Source of the DNA: JACVRW01 sp963716215
GTDB lineage: Bacteria; Actinomycetota; Thermoleophilia; Solirubrobacterales; Thermoleophilaceae
Length of the DNA: 64,000 nucleotides
Assembly: GCA_963716215.1 (NCBI GenBank)
Contig: OY970298.1
Coordinates: 930,001-994,000, forward strand
Direction of reading: 5' to 3'
In this document: positions 16,574-24,863 of the stretch, one piece after another
Position numbering within the stretch: the first letter of the stretch is position 1
Layout of the letters: every line of letters begins with the position of its first letter
Notes under the pieces: model-generated
The model's input: the letters and a program-made list of their open reading frames with translations, nothing else
Databases searched by the model: none
Told to the model about the DNA's origin: nothing
Translations under genes and position numbers: made by a program

Positions 16574-17740
16574 ATGAGCGCACCGGGCCACCCCCGCGTA
16601 CTGCTGCTCCACAACCGCTACCGCTTCGAGGGTGGCGAGGAGCGCTCCGTCGCGCTCCAGCAGCGCGCGCTGGCGAACGCCGGCGTCGAGCACCGCCTGC
16701 TCGAGCGCCGGTCGTCGGAGACCGGGCGCGTGGCCGCGGCCGCGGCGCTGCTGCGCGGCGGCTCCGCGGATGAGGAGGTCGCGGCCGCCGTCCACGAGCT
16801 CGGCGCCGGGATCGTCCACGCCCACAACCTGCAGCCGGCGATCGGCCCGCGCGGCCTCGCCGCGGCCCGGGCCGCCGGCGCCGGCGTGGTGCTCCACCTG
16901 CACAACGCGCGGCTGTTCTGCGCGATCGGCGTGGCGGCTCGCGACGGCGCGCCGTGCTTCCGCTGCCGCGGGCGCAACACGCTGCCGGGCCTGGTGCTCA
17001 ACTGTCGCGGCTCGCTGCCGGAGGCGGCCGCCTACGCCGCCGGGCTGGCGCTGCATCAGCCGCTGGCGCTCGCGTCGACCCACCGCTTCGCCACCCCGAG
17101 CCGGTGGGCGGCGGGCCAGCTCGCCAGGCTCGGTGTGCCGGCCGACCGGCTCGACGTGCTGGCGCACTATCTGCCCGCCGAGGAGGTGGCCGAGGGCTCG
17201 CGCGCCCACCAGGGTCGCTACGTGCTGGCGGCCGGACGGCTGTCAGCGGAGAAGGGCCTCGACGTGGCGATCGAGGCGGCGGCGCTCGCCGGCGTGCCGC
17301 TGTGGATCGCGGGCGACGGGCCGGCCGCCGCCGAGCTGGCGGCGCTCGTGCGCCGCCTCGACGCCCCGGTGCGGCTGATCGGCCACGTGGAGCGCGAGGC
17401 GATGCCCGAGCTGCTGCGCGGCGCGGCCGGGCTGGTGCTCAGCTCGCGCAGCCACGAGTTCTCGCCCTTCTCGGTGCTGGAGGCGATGGGCGCCGGGCTG
17501 CCGGTGGCGGCCAGTCGCAGCGGCGGGGTGCCCGAGCTGGTCGGCCCCGAGCGCTGCGTGCCGCTCGGCGATGCGCCGGCGCTGGCGGAGCGACTGCGCG
17601 CGCTGTGGAGCGACCCGGGGCTGCGGCGCGAGGAGGGCGAGGCACTGCTGGCCCGGGTCCGCGAGCACCACTCGGAGGAGCGCTACGCGCGCGACCTGCT
17701 CGCGCTCTACGAGAGGGCGCGCACCACCAGCCCCCAGTAG
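16574..17740 (+). CDS. Glycosyltransferase family 4
   Basis: A 388-residue GT4 enzyme. The N-terminal domain has RVLLLHNRYRFEGGEERSV and VHAHNLQPAIGPR; a four-cysteine-like region (FCAIG, CFRCRG, NCRG) in the middle resembles the loop seen in many GT4 of actinobacterial polysaccharide loci. The C-terminal half has YVLAAGRLSAEKGLDVAIEA, IAGDGPAAAELA, LIGHVEREAMPELL and HEFSPFSVLEAMGAGLPV with the E(x7)E pair. It is a single plus-strand gene. Its end overlaps the convergent GT2 gene by 34 bases. The start is ATG with a TAGCGT box 11 bases upstream. Confidence 0.9.
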   Translation: MSAPGHPRVLLLHNRYRFEGGEERSVALQQRALANAGVEHRLLERRSSETGRVAAAAALLRGGSADEEVAAAVHELGAGIVHAHNLQPAIGPRGLAAARAAGAGVVLHLHNARLFCAIGVAARDGAPCFRCRGRNTLPGLVLNCRGSLPEAAAYAAGLALHQPLALASTHRFATPSRWAAGQLARLGVPADRLDVLAHYLPAEEVAEGSRAHQGRYVLAAGRLSAEKGLDVAIEAAALAGVPLWIAGDGPAAAELAALVRRLDAPVRLIGHVEREAMPELLRGAAGLVLSSRSHEFSPFSVLEAMGAGLPVAASRSGGVPELVGPERCVPLGDAPALAERLRALWSDPGLRREEGEALLARVREHHSEERYARDLLALYERARTTSPQ

Positions 17741-18729
17741 GCGCGCTGGAGGGCCGCTAGGGGCGCCACCTCGGCCAGCGGCCCGAGGTAGGGACTGTCG
17801 AGGTCGGCGCTGAGCCTGCGGGCGAACTCCCCGGCGCCGATCACGCGGGTCGACTGGACGACTCGCCGCCGCGCGAGCATGGCCGGCAGGGCGCGCGCGA
17901 CCGCCGCCTGCGCGCGCAGCTTCTGGCGCAGCCAGCCGCCGCGCGCCGCCACCGCCAGGAGGGCGAGCTCGGCGCCGAGCAGGGCGGGGGCCAGCAGCAG
18001 CAGCAGCGGGCCGGGATAGTCCGACACGATCGTCCACCAGCGGTTGCGCTCGAGCAGGAACCACTTGCGCCCGCCCTTGGCGAAGTCGTAGTCGTGCTCC
18101 ACCCGCGCCGCCGGGGCGATCCCAACGGCCCAGCCGCCCAGCCAGAGCCGCAGCGAGAGGTCGAGGTCCTCGCCGTACATGAAGTAACGCTCGTCGAACC
18201 CGCCGGCACGCTCCCAGGCCTCGCGGCGCACGGCGAGCGCGGCGCCCGAGGCGAACGGCACCTCCGTCGGCGCGTCGGGCGCCTCGGCCAGCGGCCGCCC
18301 GCAGCGCCCCGCCCAGCCCATCCCGAGGAAGTGCGTGACGTTGCCCGCGGTGTTGATCGTCGCGCCGTCCTCCATCGTCACCAGGGCCTGCCAGGCGCCC
18401 CAGCGAGGGTGAGTGGCCGCCACTCGGCGCAACTCGTCCACGCATCCGGGCGCCGGCCGGGCGTCGGGGTTGAGGAACAGCAGCAGTGGCGCGCTCGCCA
18501 GGTCGGCACCGGCGCGCGCCCCCCCGGCGAAGCCGCGGTTGTCCTGCTCGACCACCCGTGCGCCCGGCGCCGTGGCGCGCACGGTGGCCACCGTCGCGTC
18601 GCGCGAGCCGTTGTCGACCACGATCAGCTCGTCGTCGACGCGGAGCTGCGGCGCGAGCGCCGCGAGCGTGTCGGCGATGTGGGCGGCGCTGTCGTGGGTG
18701 ACCACGACGACCGCGATCGCGGTCGTCAC
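17707..18729 (-). CDS. Glycosyltransferase family 2 (rhamnosyltransferase-like)
   Basis: A 340-residue GT-A enzyme: TTAIAVVVVTHDSAAHI, ELIVVDNGSRDATVATV, VVEQDNRGFAGGARAG and LLLFLNPDARPAPGCV (the NPD metal motif), then PFASGAALAVRREAW and FMYGEDLDLSLRLWLGGW, the ED acceptor-site pair typical of rhamnosyltransferase-like GT2 proteins. A C-terminal membrane-associated helix (PGPLLLLLAPALLGAELALL) follows. The start is GTG in a GTGA overlap with the GDP-sugar reductase gene, which fits a role in adding a 6-deoxyhexose. It is the last gene of the operon beginning at 22636. Confidence 0.88.
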   Translation of the reverse strand: MTTAIAVVVVTHDSAAHIADTLAALAPQLRVDDELIVVDNGSRDATVATVRATAPGARVVEQDNRGFAGGARAGADLASAPLLLFLNPDARPAPGCVDELRRVAATHPRWGAWQALVTMEDGATINTAGNVTHFLGMGWAGRCGRPLAEAPDAPTEVPFASGAALAVRREAWERAGGFDERYFMYGEDLDLSLRLWLGGWAVGIAPAARVEHDYDFAKGGRKWFLLERNRWWTIVSDYPGPLLLLLAPALLGAELALLAVAARGGWLRQKLRAQAAVARALPAMLARRRVVQSTRVIGAGEFARRLSADLDSPYLGPLAEVAPLAALQRAYWGLVVRALS

Positions 18730-19622
18730 CGCGTGGCTCCGAGCTCCTCGCGCCAAGCGTCCAGTGCGTCCGCGACGGTCCGCTCCAGCGGGATCTCGGG
18801 CTCCCATCCCGTGGCCGCGCGCAGCCGCTCGGCCGAGCCGCGCACCTCGGGCACGTCGTGGCCGCGCACGCGGGCGGGATCGATCTCGTGGCGTACCGGG
18901 ACGCGGGCCGCCGCGCGGACCAGCTCGATCAGCTCGCGGACGCTGGCCGTCCGCCCGCTCGCCACGTTGTAGGCGCCGGGGTCGAGCCTCGCCGCCGCGA
19001 CGTAGGCGCGGGCCACGTCGCGCACGTCCGAGAAGTCGCGCCGCGAGTCGGGATTGCCCGTGTGCACGACCGCCTCGGCGCCTCCGGACACCTCGGCCTC
19101 GGCCACCTGGCGCGTGATCGTGGCGACCACGTAGTCGTCGCTCTGCCCGGGCCCGGCGTGGTTGAAGGGGCGCAGGCGCACGACGCGCAGGCCCGTTGCG
19201 TCGGCGTACTGGCCGCCCAGCAGGTCCACGGCCGCCTTCGACACTGCGTACGGGTTCTGCGGGCGCAGCGGGGCCTCCTCGTCCACCGGCAGCCGCACCG
19301 GCGGGCCGTAGACCTCGCCGGAGCCGATCAGCACCACGGTCGCCCCAGGGGCCTCGTGGCGGACGGCCTCCAGCAGGTTGGCGGTCATCGCCACGTTCTC
19401 GGAGATCGTCTGCGCGGGCGCCTCCCACGAGCGCGCGACCGACGCCAGCGCCGCCAGGTGCCAGACGGTGTCAGGGGCGCTCTCCCGCACCGCTGCCCGG
19501 ACCGCCTCGCCGTCGAGCAGCTCCAGCTCGTCGCGCGAGGGCGCCGTGGCCTCCGGCAGCAGGTCGAGCAGATGCGTTCCCGCGAAGCCAGCCCCGCCGG
19601 TCACGAACGCGCGGGCGCTCAC
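18726..19622 (-). CDS. rmd: GDP-4-keto-6-deoxymannose reductase-like SDR enzyme
   Basis: A 298-residue extended SDR. The Rossmann motif is FVTGGAGFAGTHL, the catalytic set is S in LIGSGEVYG and YAVSK, and the phrase RPFNHAGPGQ is the characteristic Rmd/TDP-sugar reductase signature. Rmd reduces the 4-keto-6-deoxymannose intermediate to GDP-D-rhamnose. Gmd, which makes the substrate, is encoded at 26041-27030 in the same locus, so the pair would complete the pathway. The start is GTG in a GTGA overlap with the upstream epimerase. Another SDR reductase activity cannot be excluded. Confidence 0.72.
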   Translation of the reverse strand: MSARAFVTGGAGFAGTHLLDLLPEATAPSRDELELLDGEAVRAAVRESAPDTVWHLAALASVARSWEAPAQTISENVAMTANLLEAVRHEAPGATVVLIGSGEVYGPPVRLPVDEEAPLRPQNPYAVSKAAVDLLGGQYADATGLRVVRLRPFNHAGPGQSDDYVVATITRQVAEAEVSGGAEAVVHTGNPDSRRDFSDVRDVARAYVAAARLDPGAYNVASGRTASVRELIELVRAAARVPVRHEIDPARVRGHDVPEVRGSAERLRAATGWEPEIPLERTVADALDAWREELGATR

Positions 19623-20581
19623 CGCGCCGGCGCGCGTTCACGCAGCCAGTCGACGGTCCCGGCGATGCCGTCGCGCAGGTCCACCTGCGCCTCCCAGCCG
19701 AGCAGCCGCTTCGCCTTCTCCACCGAGGGCCAGCGGCGCTGCACGTCGACCTCGAACGAGGGCAGGTGCTCGAGCTCGAACAGGGCCGGGTCCTCCCCGC
19801 AGGCCTCCCAGATGATGCGCGCGATCTCGGCCACGGTGCGCTCGTCGGAGGCGGACACGTTGAAGTCCTCGTTCTCGCCCGACGGGTGCGCCATGGCCGC
19901 GACGATCCCGGAGGCGATGTCATCCACGTGGGTGAGCGTGCGGGTCTGCTCGCCCGAGCCGAAGATCGGCAGCGGGCGCGTGCCGGCCAGCACCTTGCGG
20001 ATCACGTCGGGGACCATGTGCGCGATGCCCGGCTCGTCGTCGGGCAGCTCGCCCGGCCCGTACGCGTTGAAGGGGCGGCAGATCGTGTACGGCAGCTGGT
20101 GCTCGTCGTGGAGCGCGCGGCAGTACACCTCGCCCGCGAGCTTCGAGAAGCCGTACGCGGAGTGCGGAGCCGGGCAGTCGGCCAGATGCCCCTCGGTCGT
20201 GGGGAACTCGGTCGCCCGCTCGAACACCATCGACGAGGACACGTACACCAGGCGCTCGACACGCCGGTCGAGGGCGGCGCGGAAGACGGCGTTGTAGAGC
20301 CCGTTGTTCACCTCGAGCAGCGTGTGGGGGAGCTTGTGGAAGTTCGCGATGCCGCCCACGATCGCGGCCAGGTGGATCACGTGCGTGCAGTCGCTCATCG
20401 CCGCGTGGGCCTCGTCGGGCAGGAGCAGGTTGCCGGTGTGCACCTCGCACGACTCGCGCATCCATTCGGGCGCCTCGCGCTGGTCGGACACGCGCACCTG
20501 CCAGGCCGGGTCGCCGACGAGGCGGCGCACCACCGCCGCCCCGATCGTGCCGGCGCCCCCGGTGACCAGCACCCGGCTCAC
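19619..20581 (-). CDS. NAD-dependent epimerase/dehydratase (extended SDR)
   Basis: A 320-residue protein: RVLVTGGAGTIGAAVV (Rossmann GxxGxxG), HLAAIVGGIANF, VYVSSSMVFERA, the YGFSKLAGE catalytic tyrosine/lysine, and RPFNAYGPGE. This layout is that of UDP- or GDP-sugar 4-epimerases and dehydratases; the AAIVGGI segment recalls GDP-mannose 3,5-epimerase and GDP-fucose synthase-like enzymes. The exact reaction is not assignable. It starts with GTG in a GTGA overlap with the nucleotide-sugar dehydrogenase gene and overlaps the reductase gene the same way, so all three are coupled. Confidence 0.85.
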   Translation of the reverse strand: MSRVLVTGGAGTIGAAVVRRLVGDPAWQVRVSDQREAPEWMRESCEVHTGNLLLPDEAHAAMSDCTHVIHLAAIVGGIANFHKLPHTLLEVNNGLYNAVFRAALDRRVERLVYVSSSMVFERATEFPTTEGHLADCPAPHSAYGFSKLAGEVYCRALHDEHQLPYTICRPFNAYGPGELPDDEPGIAHMVPDVIRKVLAGTRPLPIFGSGEQTRTLTHVDDIASGIVAAMAHPSGENEDFNVSASDERTVAEIARIIWEACGEDPALFELEHLPSFEVDVQRRWPSVEKAKRLLGWEAQVDLRDGIAGTVDWLRERAPAR

Positions 20582-21810
20582 TCGGGGACCGCTGCGCGCT
20601 CGCGCACCGTGGCGAACACGCTTCCCGAGCCCGTCACGTTCCACGGGTCCACCAGCAGCACGCCGTCGGGCAGGTGGGCGAGCAGGTCCTCGAACCCGGA
20701 GTGGTTGGTCGCCACCACCACCGCCTCGGCCCCGTCGAGTGCGGCATCGAGCGGGTCGGAGCCCGAGCTCACGTGCGGGTCGTGGCGCGCCACGTGGGCG
20801 AGGTCGCGCTCCAGCAGGCGCACCAGCTTGAACGAGAGCGAGTCGCGCACGTCGTCGGAGTCGCGCTTGAAGGTCAGTCCCAGCACGGCGATCTTGCGGT
20901 CGCGCAGCGAGCCGCCGAGGCGTGCCTGGAGACCCTTGACCAGGAACAGCGGCACGGTCTCGTGCACGCGCGAGACCGCCAGCAGCATGCCGGGCGCGCT
21001 CGATCGCTCCTCCGAGAAGGTGAAGTCCTTGCGCAGGCAGGCGCCGGCGGTCAGCCCGGGGCGGGCGATCCCGCCGCGCGGGTAGTCGCGGTTGATCAGG
21101 TCGATCACCTCGAACACGTTCGCGTCGTACTGCTCGGACTCCATCATCAGCAGGTTGGGCAGCGCGAACTGCGTGTAGCGCAGGATGTTGGTCCAGATCT
21201 TGGCCAGCTCGGCCTGCACCGGCGTGGTCTGGACGATCTCGGCGCCGAACACCTCGAACAGCTCGGCCGCGCGCGCACCCGAGCCTTCGCCCACGCCGCC
21301 GACGATGCACGGCAGCGTCGCGATCTCCTCGAGGAAGTGGTTCTCCGCGATCCGCTCGGGCACGTGCGCCACGAACAGGTCCTCACCCACGCGGAAGCCA
21401 CGGCGCTGCTCGATGTAGCCGGCGACCCAATCGGTCGTGCCGGGCGCGACCGTCGAGCGCAGGATCAGCGACTGGCCCTCGCGCAGGACCGGCAGCAGGT
21501 CGTCCACCACCTGCTTGACCTGAGACATGTCGATCTCGATGTGCACGTGCGCGGGCGTGCCGAGGGTCAGGACGATGTGGTCGGCGCCCGCGGCCTCCTG
21601 CACGCTGCGTGTTGTCGTCAGGTGGTCTGACCCCAGGACGCGCTCCAGCAGCTCCTGCGTGCCGGTTTCGCGGAAGGGCATGCGGCCCGCGGCCACCTGC
21701 TCCAGCACAGCCGCCTCACGCTCCACCCCGATCACGTCGATGCCGCGATCGGCGAAGGAGAGCGCCAGCGGCAGGCCAACCCGGCCCAGACCGACGACCG
21801 CGACGTTCAT
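20578..21810 (-). CDS. Nucleotide-sugar dehydrogenase (UDP-glucose/UDP-ManNAc dehydrogenase family)
   Basis: A 410-residue enzyme with N-terminal NAD-binding VGLGRVGLPLA, the central dimer domain, and the catalytic cysteine C258 in TAGACLRKDF. The C-terminal UDP-binding domain contains VLGLTFKRDSDDVRDS. It oxidises a UDP-hexose C6 alcohol to a uronic acid by two NAD-dependent steps, supplying an acidic sugar. Sequence features fit the WecC branch as well as Ugd. The ATG is ten bases downstream of the WecB/TagA gene, whose TAA stop forms part of a TAACCT box seven bases before the ATG, so an internal leaderless promoter is possible. Confidence 0.9.
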   Translation of the reverse strand: MNVAVVGLGRVGLPLALSFADRGIDVIGVEREAAVLEQVAAGRMPFRETGTQELLERVLGSDHLTTTRSVQEAAGADHIVLTLGTPAHVHIEIDMSQVKQVVDDLLPVLREGQSLILRSTVAPGTTDWVAGYIEQRRGFRVGEDLFVAHVPERIAENHFLEEIATLPCIVGGVGEGSGARAAELFEVFGAEIVQTTPVQAELAKIWTNILRYTQFALPNLLMMESEQYDANVFEVIDLINRDYPRGGIARPGLTAGACLRKDFTFSEERSSAPGMLLAVSRVHETVPLFLVKGLQARLGGSLRDRKIAVLGLTFKRDSDDVRDSLSFKLVRLLERDLAHVARHDPHVSSGSDPLDAALDGAEAVVVATNHSGFEDLLAHLPDGVLLVDPWNVTGSGSVFATVRERAAVPE

Positions 21811-21820
21811 GGCCCGGAGG

Positions 21821-22636
21821 TTAGCCCGCGCGGCGGCGCCGCTCGGACAGGTACTGCCGGGCGAACGCGGCCACGAAGCGGGGATTGGTAGTCAGGTAGC
21901 GGCCCACCAGGCGCCGCGGCTCCTGCCAGGTGCGGTAGATCCACTCCAGCCCACGCTCCTGCATCCAGCCGGGCGCCATCGAGACGCGTCCGGCGTGGAA
22001 GTCGAACGCGGCGCCGACGCCGCACATCACCGGCACGTCGAGGCGGTCGCGCATCCGCGCCATCCACTTCTCCTGCTTGGGCACGCCGATCCCCACCCAC
22101 AGCACGTCCGGGCGGGCCTGGTTGATCTGGCGGGCGACCGAGGCCTCCTCGTCGGCGGTGAGCGGCCGGAACGGCGGCGAGTAGCCGCCGACCACGCGAA
22201 TGCCGGGGTGTCGACGGCGCAACGACAGGGCCAGCTGCACCAGCGAGCCCTGGTCGCGGCCGCCGTAGAGCCAGACGCGGTGGCCGCGCTCGGCCGAGTG
22301 CTGGGAGTAGCGCAGCATCAGCTCGGGCCCGTAGACGCGGTCGTCCAGCTGCTCGCCGAGCAGGTTGGCCGCCCAGACCACCGGCATGCCGTCCGGCACG
22401 ACCATCGTGGAGCCGCGCAGCGCGGCGAGCATCTCGGGGTCGTCCTGGGCCACCATCAGCGCGTGCACCGGCGCGGCGCACACGTAGCCGCGCTCGCGGC
22501 GGTCGATCAGCTGGTCCATCACCGCGATCGCGCGGTCGTAATCGACCATCGACACCGGCACGCCGAGTATGGCCCGGGTCCGGACGTCTGCCGCCGCCGC
22601 CGGGGCGGGATGCGGCTCGGGCTGGCTGGAGTGCAT
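21821..22636 (-). CDS. WecB/TagA/CpsF family glycosyltransferase
   Basis: A 271-residue GT26 enzyme. The family signature is VVGGYSPPFRPL followed by PDVLWVGIGVPKQEKWM, with the conserved GxPKQExW motif, and VPDGMPVVWAANL, the acceptor-side DG motif. These enzymes transfer N-acetylmannosaminuronic acid or a related sugar onto a lipid-linked acceptor. The neighbour is a nucleotide-sugar dehydrogenase of the WecC type, a classical pairing for such a sugar. It opens the minus operon 22636-17707. The ATG at 22636 has a TACGCT box 14 bases upstream. Confidence 0.9.
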   Translation of the reverse strand: MHSSQPEPHPAPAAAADVRTRAILGVPVSMVDYDRAIAVMDQLIDRRERGYVCAAPVHALMVAQDDPEMLAALRGSTMVVPDGMPVVWAANLLGEQLDDRVYGPELMLRYSQHSAERGHRVWLYGGRDQGSLVQLALSLRRRHPGIRVVGGYSPPFRPLTADEEASVARQINQARPDVLWVGIGVPKQEKWMARMRDRLDVPVMCGVGAAFDFHAGRVSMAPGWMQERGLEWIYRTWQEPRRLVGRYLTTNPRFVAAFARQYLSERRRRAG

Positions 22637-22665
22637 TGGAATCGGGTGGGAGCGTAGCCGCGCCG

Positions 22666-22699
22666 CCGGAGGATGGTCCTCCGGATGACGTCGTATGGT
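22666..22699. promoter_or_regulatory. Inverted repeat and -10 box between divergent genes
   Basis: CCGGAGGA-TGG-TCCTCCGG (22666-22684) is a perfect eight-base inverted repeat. Ten bases beyond it, TATGGT (22694-22699) lies eight bases before the flippase GTG at 22708. The repeat covers the expected -35 region of the flippase promoter and stands about 30 bases from the ATG of the divergent WecB-type gene, so a bound protein could control both. Confidence 0.55.
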
Positions 22700-22707
22700 C
22701 TGAACCC

Positions 22708-24252
22708 GTGCGTCCGGCCGGGGTTGCGCAGTCCGAGGAGGGTGCGCCGGGGCCCGGAGAGGCGCGGTTGCTCGCTTCGGGCGCGCTCCTGCAGCAGATC
22801 GCGCAGGGCGCCGGCCTGGTGGTGCTGCTGGCGATCGTCACGATCCTCGCCCGGCGGCTGTCGGTGGCGGAGCTCGGCGCCTACGGACTGGTGGCGTCGC
22901 TGGCCGGCTATCTGCTGGTGTTGCGCAACAGCGTCGCGAGCTCGGCGGTCAGGGCGATGGCGTCGGTGGTGGGGGACGAGCGCCGCATGGTGTTCTCGGC
23001 GGCCGCGGCGCTCTACGCGGTCGCCGGCCTCGCGACGGGCGTGCTGATCGCCGGCGCCGGCCTGCTGATCGCGGGGCTGATCCTCGAGGGCGACCTGGCC
23101 TCCGACGCCCGGACCGGTGCACTGGGCCTCGGCGCGCTGACCGCGGTGGGTGTTGCCGCCAGCGTCTGGCTCGACGCGCTGCGGGCCGAGCGCCAGTTCG
23201 CGCGAGCCGCCGGCACCGAGATCGCCGCGGTGCTGCTCTACCTGGCCTCCATGCTCGCGCTGATCTTCGCGGACGCCGGGCTGGGGGCGCTGATCGCGGC
23301 GAGCGGCGCGCTGCCGCTCTACAGCGGCACGCTGTCGGCGCTGGTGGCCGGCCGGCTCGGCCTGGGGCTGCGGGTGCGGCCCGCGGCCGTCACGCGGGCG
23401 CGGGTGATGGCGATCGTGCCCACCGCCGGCTGGCTGTTGGTGATCGAGCTCTGCAACGTCGCGGTGTACGCGTTCGGCCGAGTCATCCTTGGCGCGTACC
23501 GAAGCCCGGCCGCCGTGGGCCAGTACGAGGGCCCGGTGCGCGCCCACAACCTGCTCTACGCGCTCGGCGGCGCGCTCGCGGTGCCGGTGGTGCCGACCGC
23601 CTCGCGCTACGTCGCCGCCGGCGACCAGCGGCGCCTGCGCGACCTCGTCGTGCGCGGCACGCGCTACACGCTGGCGCTGTTCGTGCCGGTCTGCGTGACC
23701 CTGATCGTGCTGGCCGAGCCGATCCTCGACGCGTGGCTCGGCGACCGCTACGGCGGCGGCGGCGTGGCGCTGGCGATTCTGGTCTCGTACTGGCTGCTGT
23801 ACGGCGGGCTGGTCGTGACGCCCGGCTTCCTGGTGGGCGCCGGCCGTGCGCGCGAGGTGGCGCGCATCATGCTCTGCGTCGCCGCGGCCAACCTGGTCCT
23901 GTCGCTCGTGCTGACGCCCGAGCTGGGGGTGGAGGGGCCGGCCGTCGGCACGGCCGTGCCGTTCGTGCTCGCGTTCCCGCTGATGTTGAGGTTGGGCCTG
24001 GGGGCGTCCGGCGCGTCCGTGGGGGACCTGAGTCGGCGGGCCTGGGCGCCGAACTACGCGCTCGGGGCGGCGCTCGCCGCGCTGCTCGTGCTGGGCCGAG
24101 CCGCGCTGCCCATGGATCTGACCACGGCGGTGGTGGGGCTGGCGGCCGGGGGTGTGCTGATCTACTGGGCCGCGTTCTACGGGCTCGTGCTCGATTCCGA
24201 CGAGCGCGCGCTGGCGCGCGGCCTCGTCAGCCGCCCAGGCCGAGCTCGCTGA
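22708..24252 (+). CDS. Polysaccharide flippase, Wzx/MVF-like
   Basis: A 514-residue protein with about 12-14 membrane helices and the LLASGALLQQIAQGAGLVVL opening, LRNSVASSAVRAMA and QYEGPVRAHNLLYALGGALA stretches typical of polysaccharide flippases (Polysacc_synt family). It would move undecaprenyl-linked repeat units across the membrane. The GTG at 22708 is chosen because it fits a TATGGT box eight bases upstream and removes a low-complexity N-terminus. It stands alone on the plus strand. Its 3' end overlaps the convergent epimerase gene by 26 bases. Confidence 0.88.
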   Translation: MRPAGVAQSEEGAPGPGEARLLASGALLQQIAQGAGLVVLLAIVTILARRLSVAELGAYGLVASLAGYLLVLRNSVASSAVRAMASVVGDERRMVFSAAAALYAVAGLATGVLIAGAGLLIAGLILEGDLASDARTGALGLGALTAVGVAASVWLDALRAERQFARAAGTEIAAVLLYLASMLALIFADAGLGALIAASGALPLYSGTLSALVAGRLGLGLRVRPAAVTRARVMAIVPTAGWLLVIELCNVAVYAFGRVILGAYRSPAAVGQYEGPVRAHNLLYALGGALAVPVVPTASRYVAAGDQRRLRDLVVRGTRYTLALFVPVCVTLIVLAEPILDAWLGDRYGGGGVALAILVSYWLLYGGLVVTPGFLVGAGRAREVARIMLCVAAANLVLSLVLTPELGVEGPAVGTAVPFVLAFPLMLRLGLGASGASVGDLSRRAWAPNYALGAALAALLVLGRAALPMDLTTAVVGLAAGGVLIYWAAFYGLVLDSDERALARGLVSRPGRAR

Positions 24253-24763
24253 GCAGCGGCGCCTCGCGGTCGCGCGCCGACACCTCGACGTCGAGCTCCG
24301 CGGGCCACTCGATGCCGACCTCGGGGTCGTCGAAGCGGAAGCCGGCCTCGGCCGCGGGGTCGTAGTAGCTGGACACCTTGTAGACGACGTCGGCGAGGTC
24401 GCTCGTGACGCAGAAGCCGTGGGCGAAGCCGTCGGGCACGTACAGCTGGCGGTGGGTGTCGTCGTCGAGCGCGAAGGCCTCCCAGCGCCCGAATCCGGGC
24501 GAGCCCCGCCGGATGTCCACGATCACGTCGAGGATCGCGCCGCGGACGCAGCGGATCAGCTTCGCCTGGCCGGGCTGGAAGTGCATGCCGCGCAGCACCC
24601 CGAGGCGCGAGCGGGAGTGGTTGTCCTGTACGAACTCGTCGTGCACGCCGAGCTCGGCGAAGACCGCCTTGCGGTACGTCTCCAAGAAGAAGCCGCGCGC
24701 GTCGCCGTGCGCGGTGGGCTCGACCAGCACGGGACCCTCCAGGCGTGTCTCGAGGCGGCGCAT
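24227..24763 (-). CDS. rfbC: dTDP-4-dehydrorhamnose 3,5-epimerase (RmlC family)
   Basis: A 178-residue cupin-fold enzyme. H61 in GVLRGMHFQ is the catalytic base, and the Y in VYKVSSYYDP the catalytic acid; FLETYRKAVF, FVQDNHSRSRLG and LYVPDGFAHGF are standard RmlC motifs. It epimerises 4-keto-6-deoxy-dTDP-glucose at C3 and C5 in dTDP-L-rhamnose synthesis. RmlA, RmlB and RmlD are not in this window, so it may work with enzymes elsewhere. ATG 24763 is selected since it follows a TAGGCT box by ten bases and opens directly into the fold. A conserved upstream element lies 39 bases further up. Confidence 0.93.
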   Translation of the reverse strand: MRRLETRLEGPVLVEPTAHGDARGFFLETYRKAVFAELGVHDEFVQDNHSRSRLGVLRGMHFQPGQAKLIRCVRGAILDVIVDIRRGSPGFGRWEAFALDDDTHRQLYVPDGFAHGFCVTSDLADVVYKVSSYYDPAAEAGFRFDDPEVGIEWPAELDVEVSARDREAPLLSELGLGG

Positions 24764-24773
24764 GGGGCGCGCA

Positions 24774-24851
24774 AGCCTAGCCGTCCGAGGTGCGCCGGCG
24801 AGAGGGTGTGCTCCGTTCGGCGTCATATGCGTGCGCCTGGACTACCACCCC
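24774..24851 (-). promoter_or_regulatory. Conserved upstream element, copy 2, and -10 box of the rfbC gene
   Basis: On the minus strand, 24851-24805 matches 3416-3462. The identical 22-base block runs 24840-24819. GGGGTGGT precedes it (24851-24844) and CGGAGCACAC follows (24815-24806). After 39 bases comes TAGGCT (24779-24774), ten bases before ATG 24763. The spacing to the -10 box is 40 bases in copy 1. The element fills most of the 100-nt gap between the rfbC and lhgO genes. Confidence 0.7.
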
Positions 24852-24863
24852 CTCCCCCGGCGC

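Noticed and set aside
24227..24826. Longer version of the rfbC protein starting at 24826
   Set aside because: It would translate through the -10 box and the conserved upstream element; the family N-terminus fits ATG 24763.
3427..24840. The 22-base repeat as the ends of a mobile element or attachment sites
   Set aside because: The two copies are in opposite genomic orientation, no integrase or transposase lies between, and spacing to -10 boxes fits regulation.
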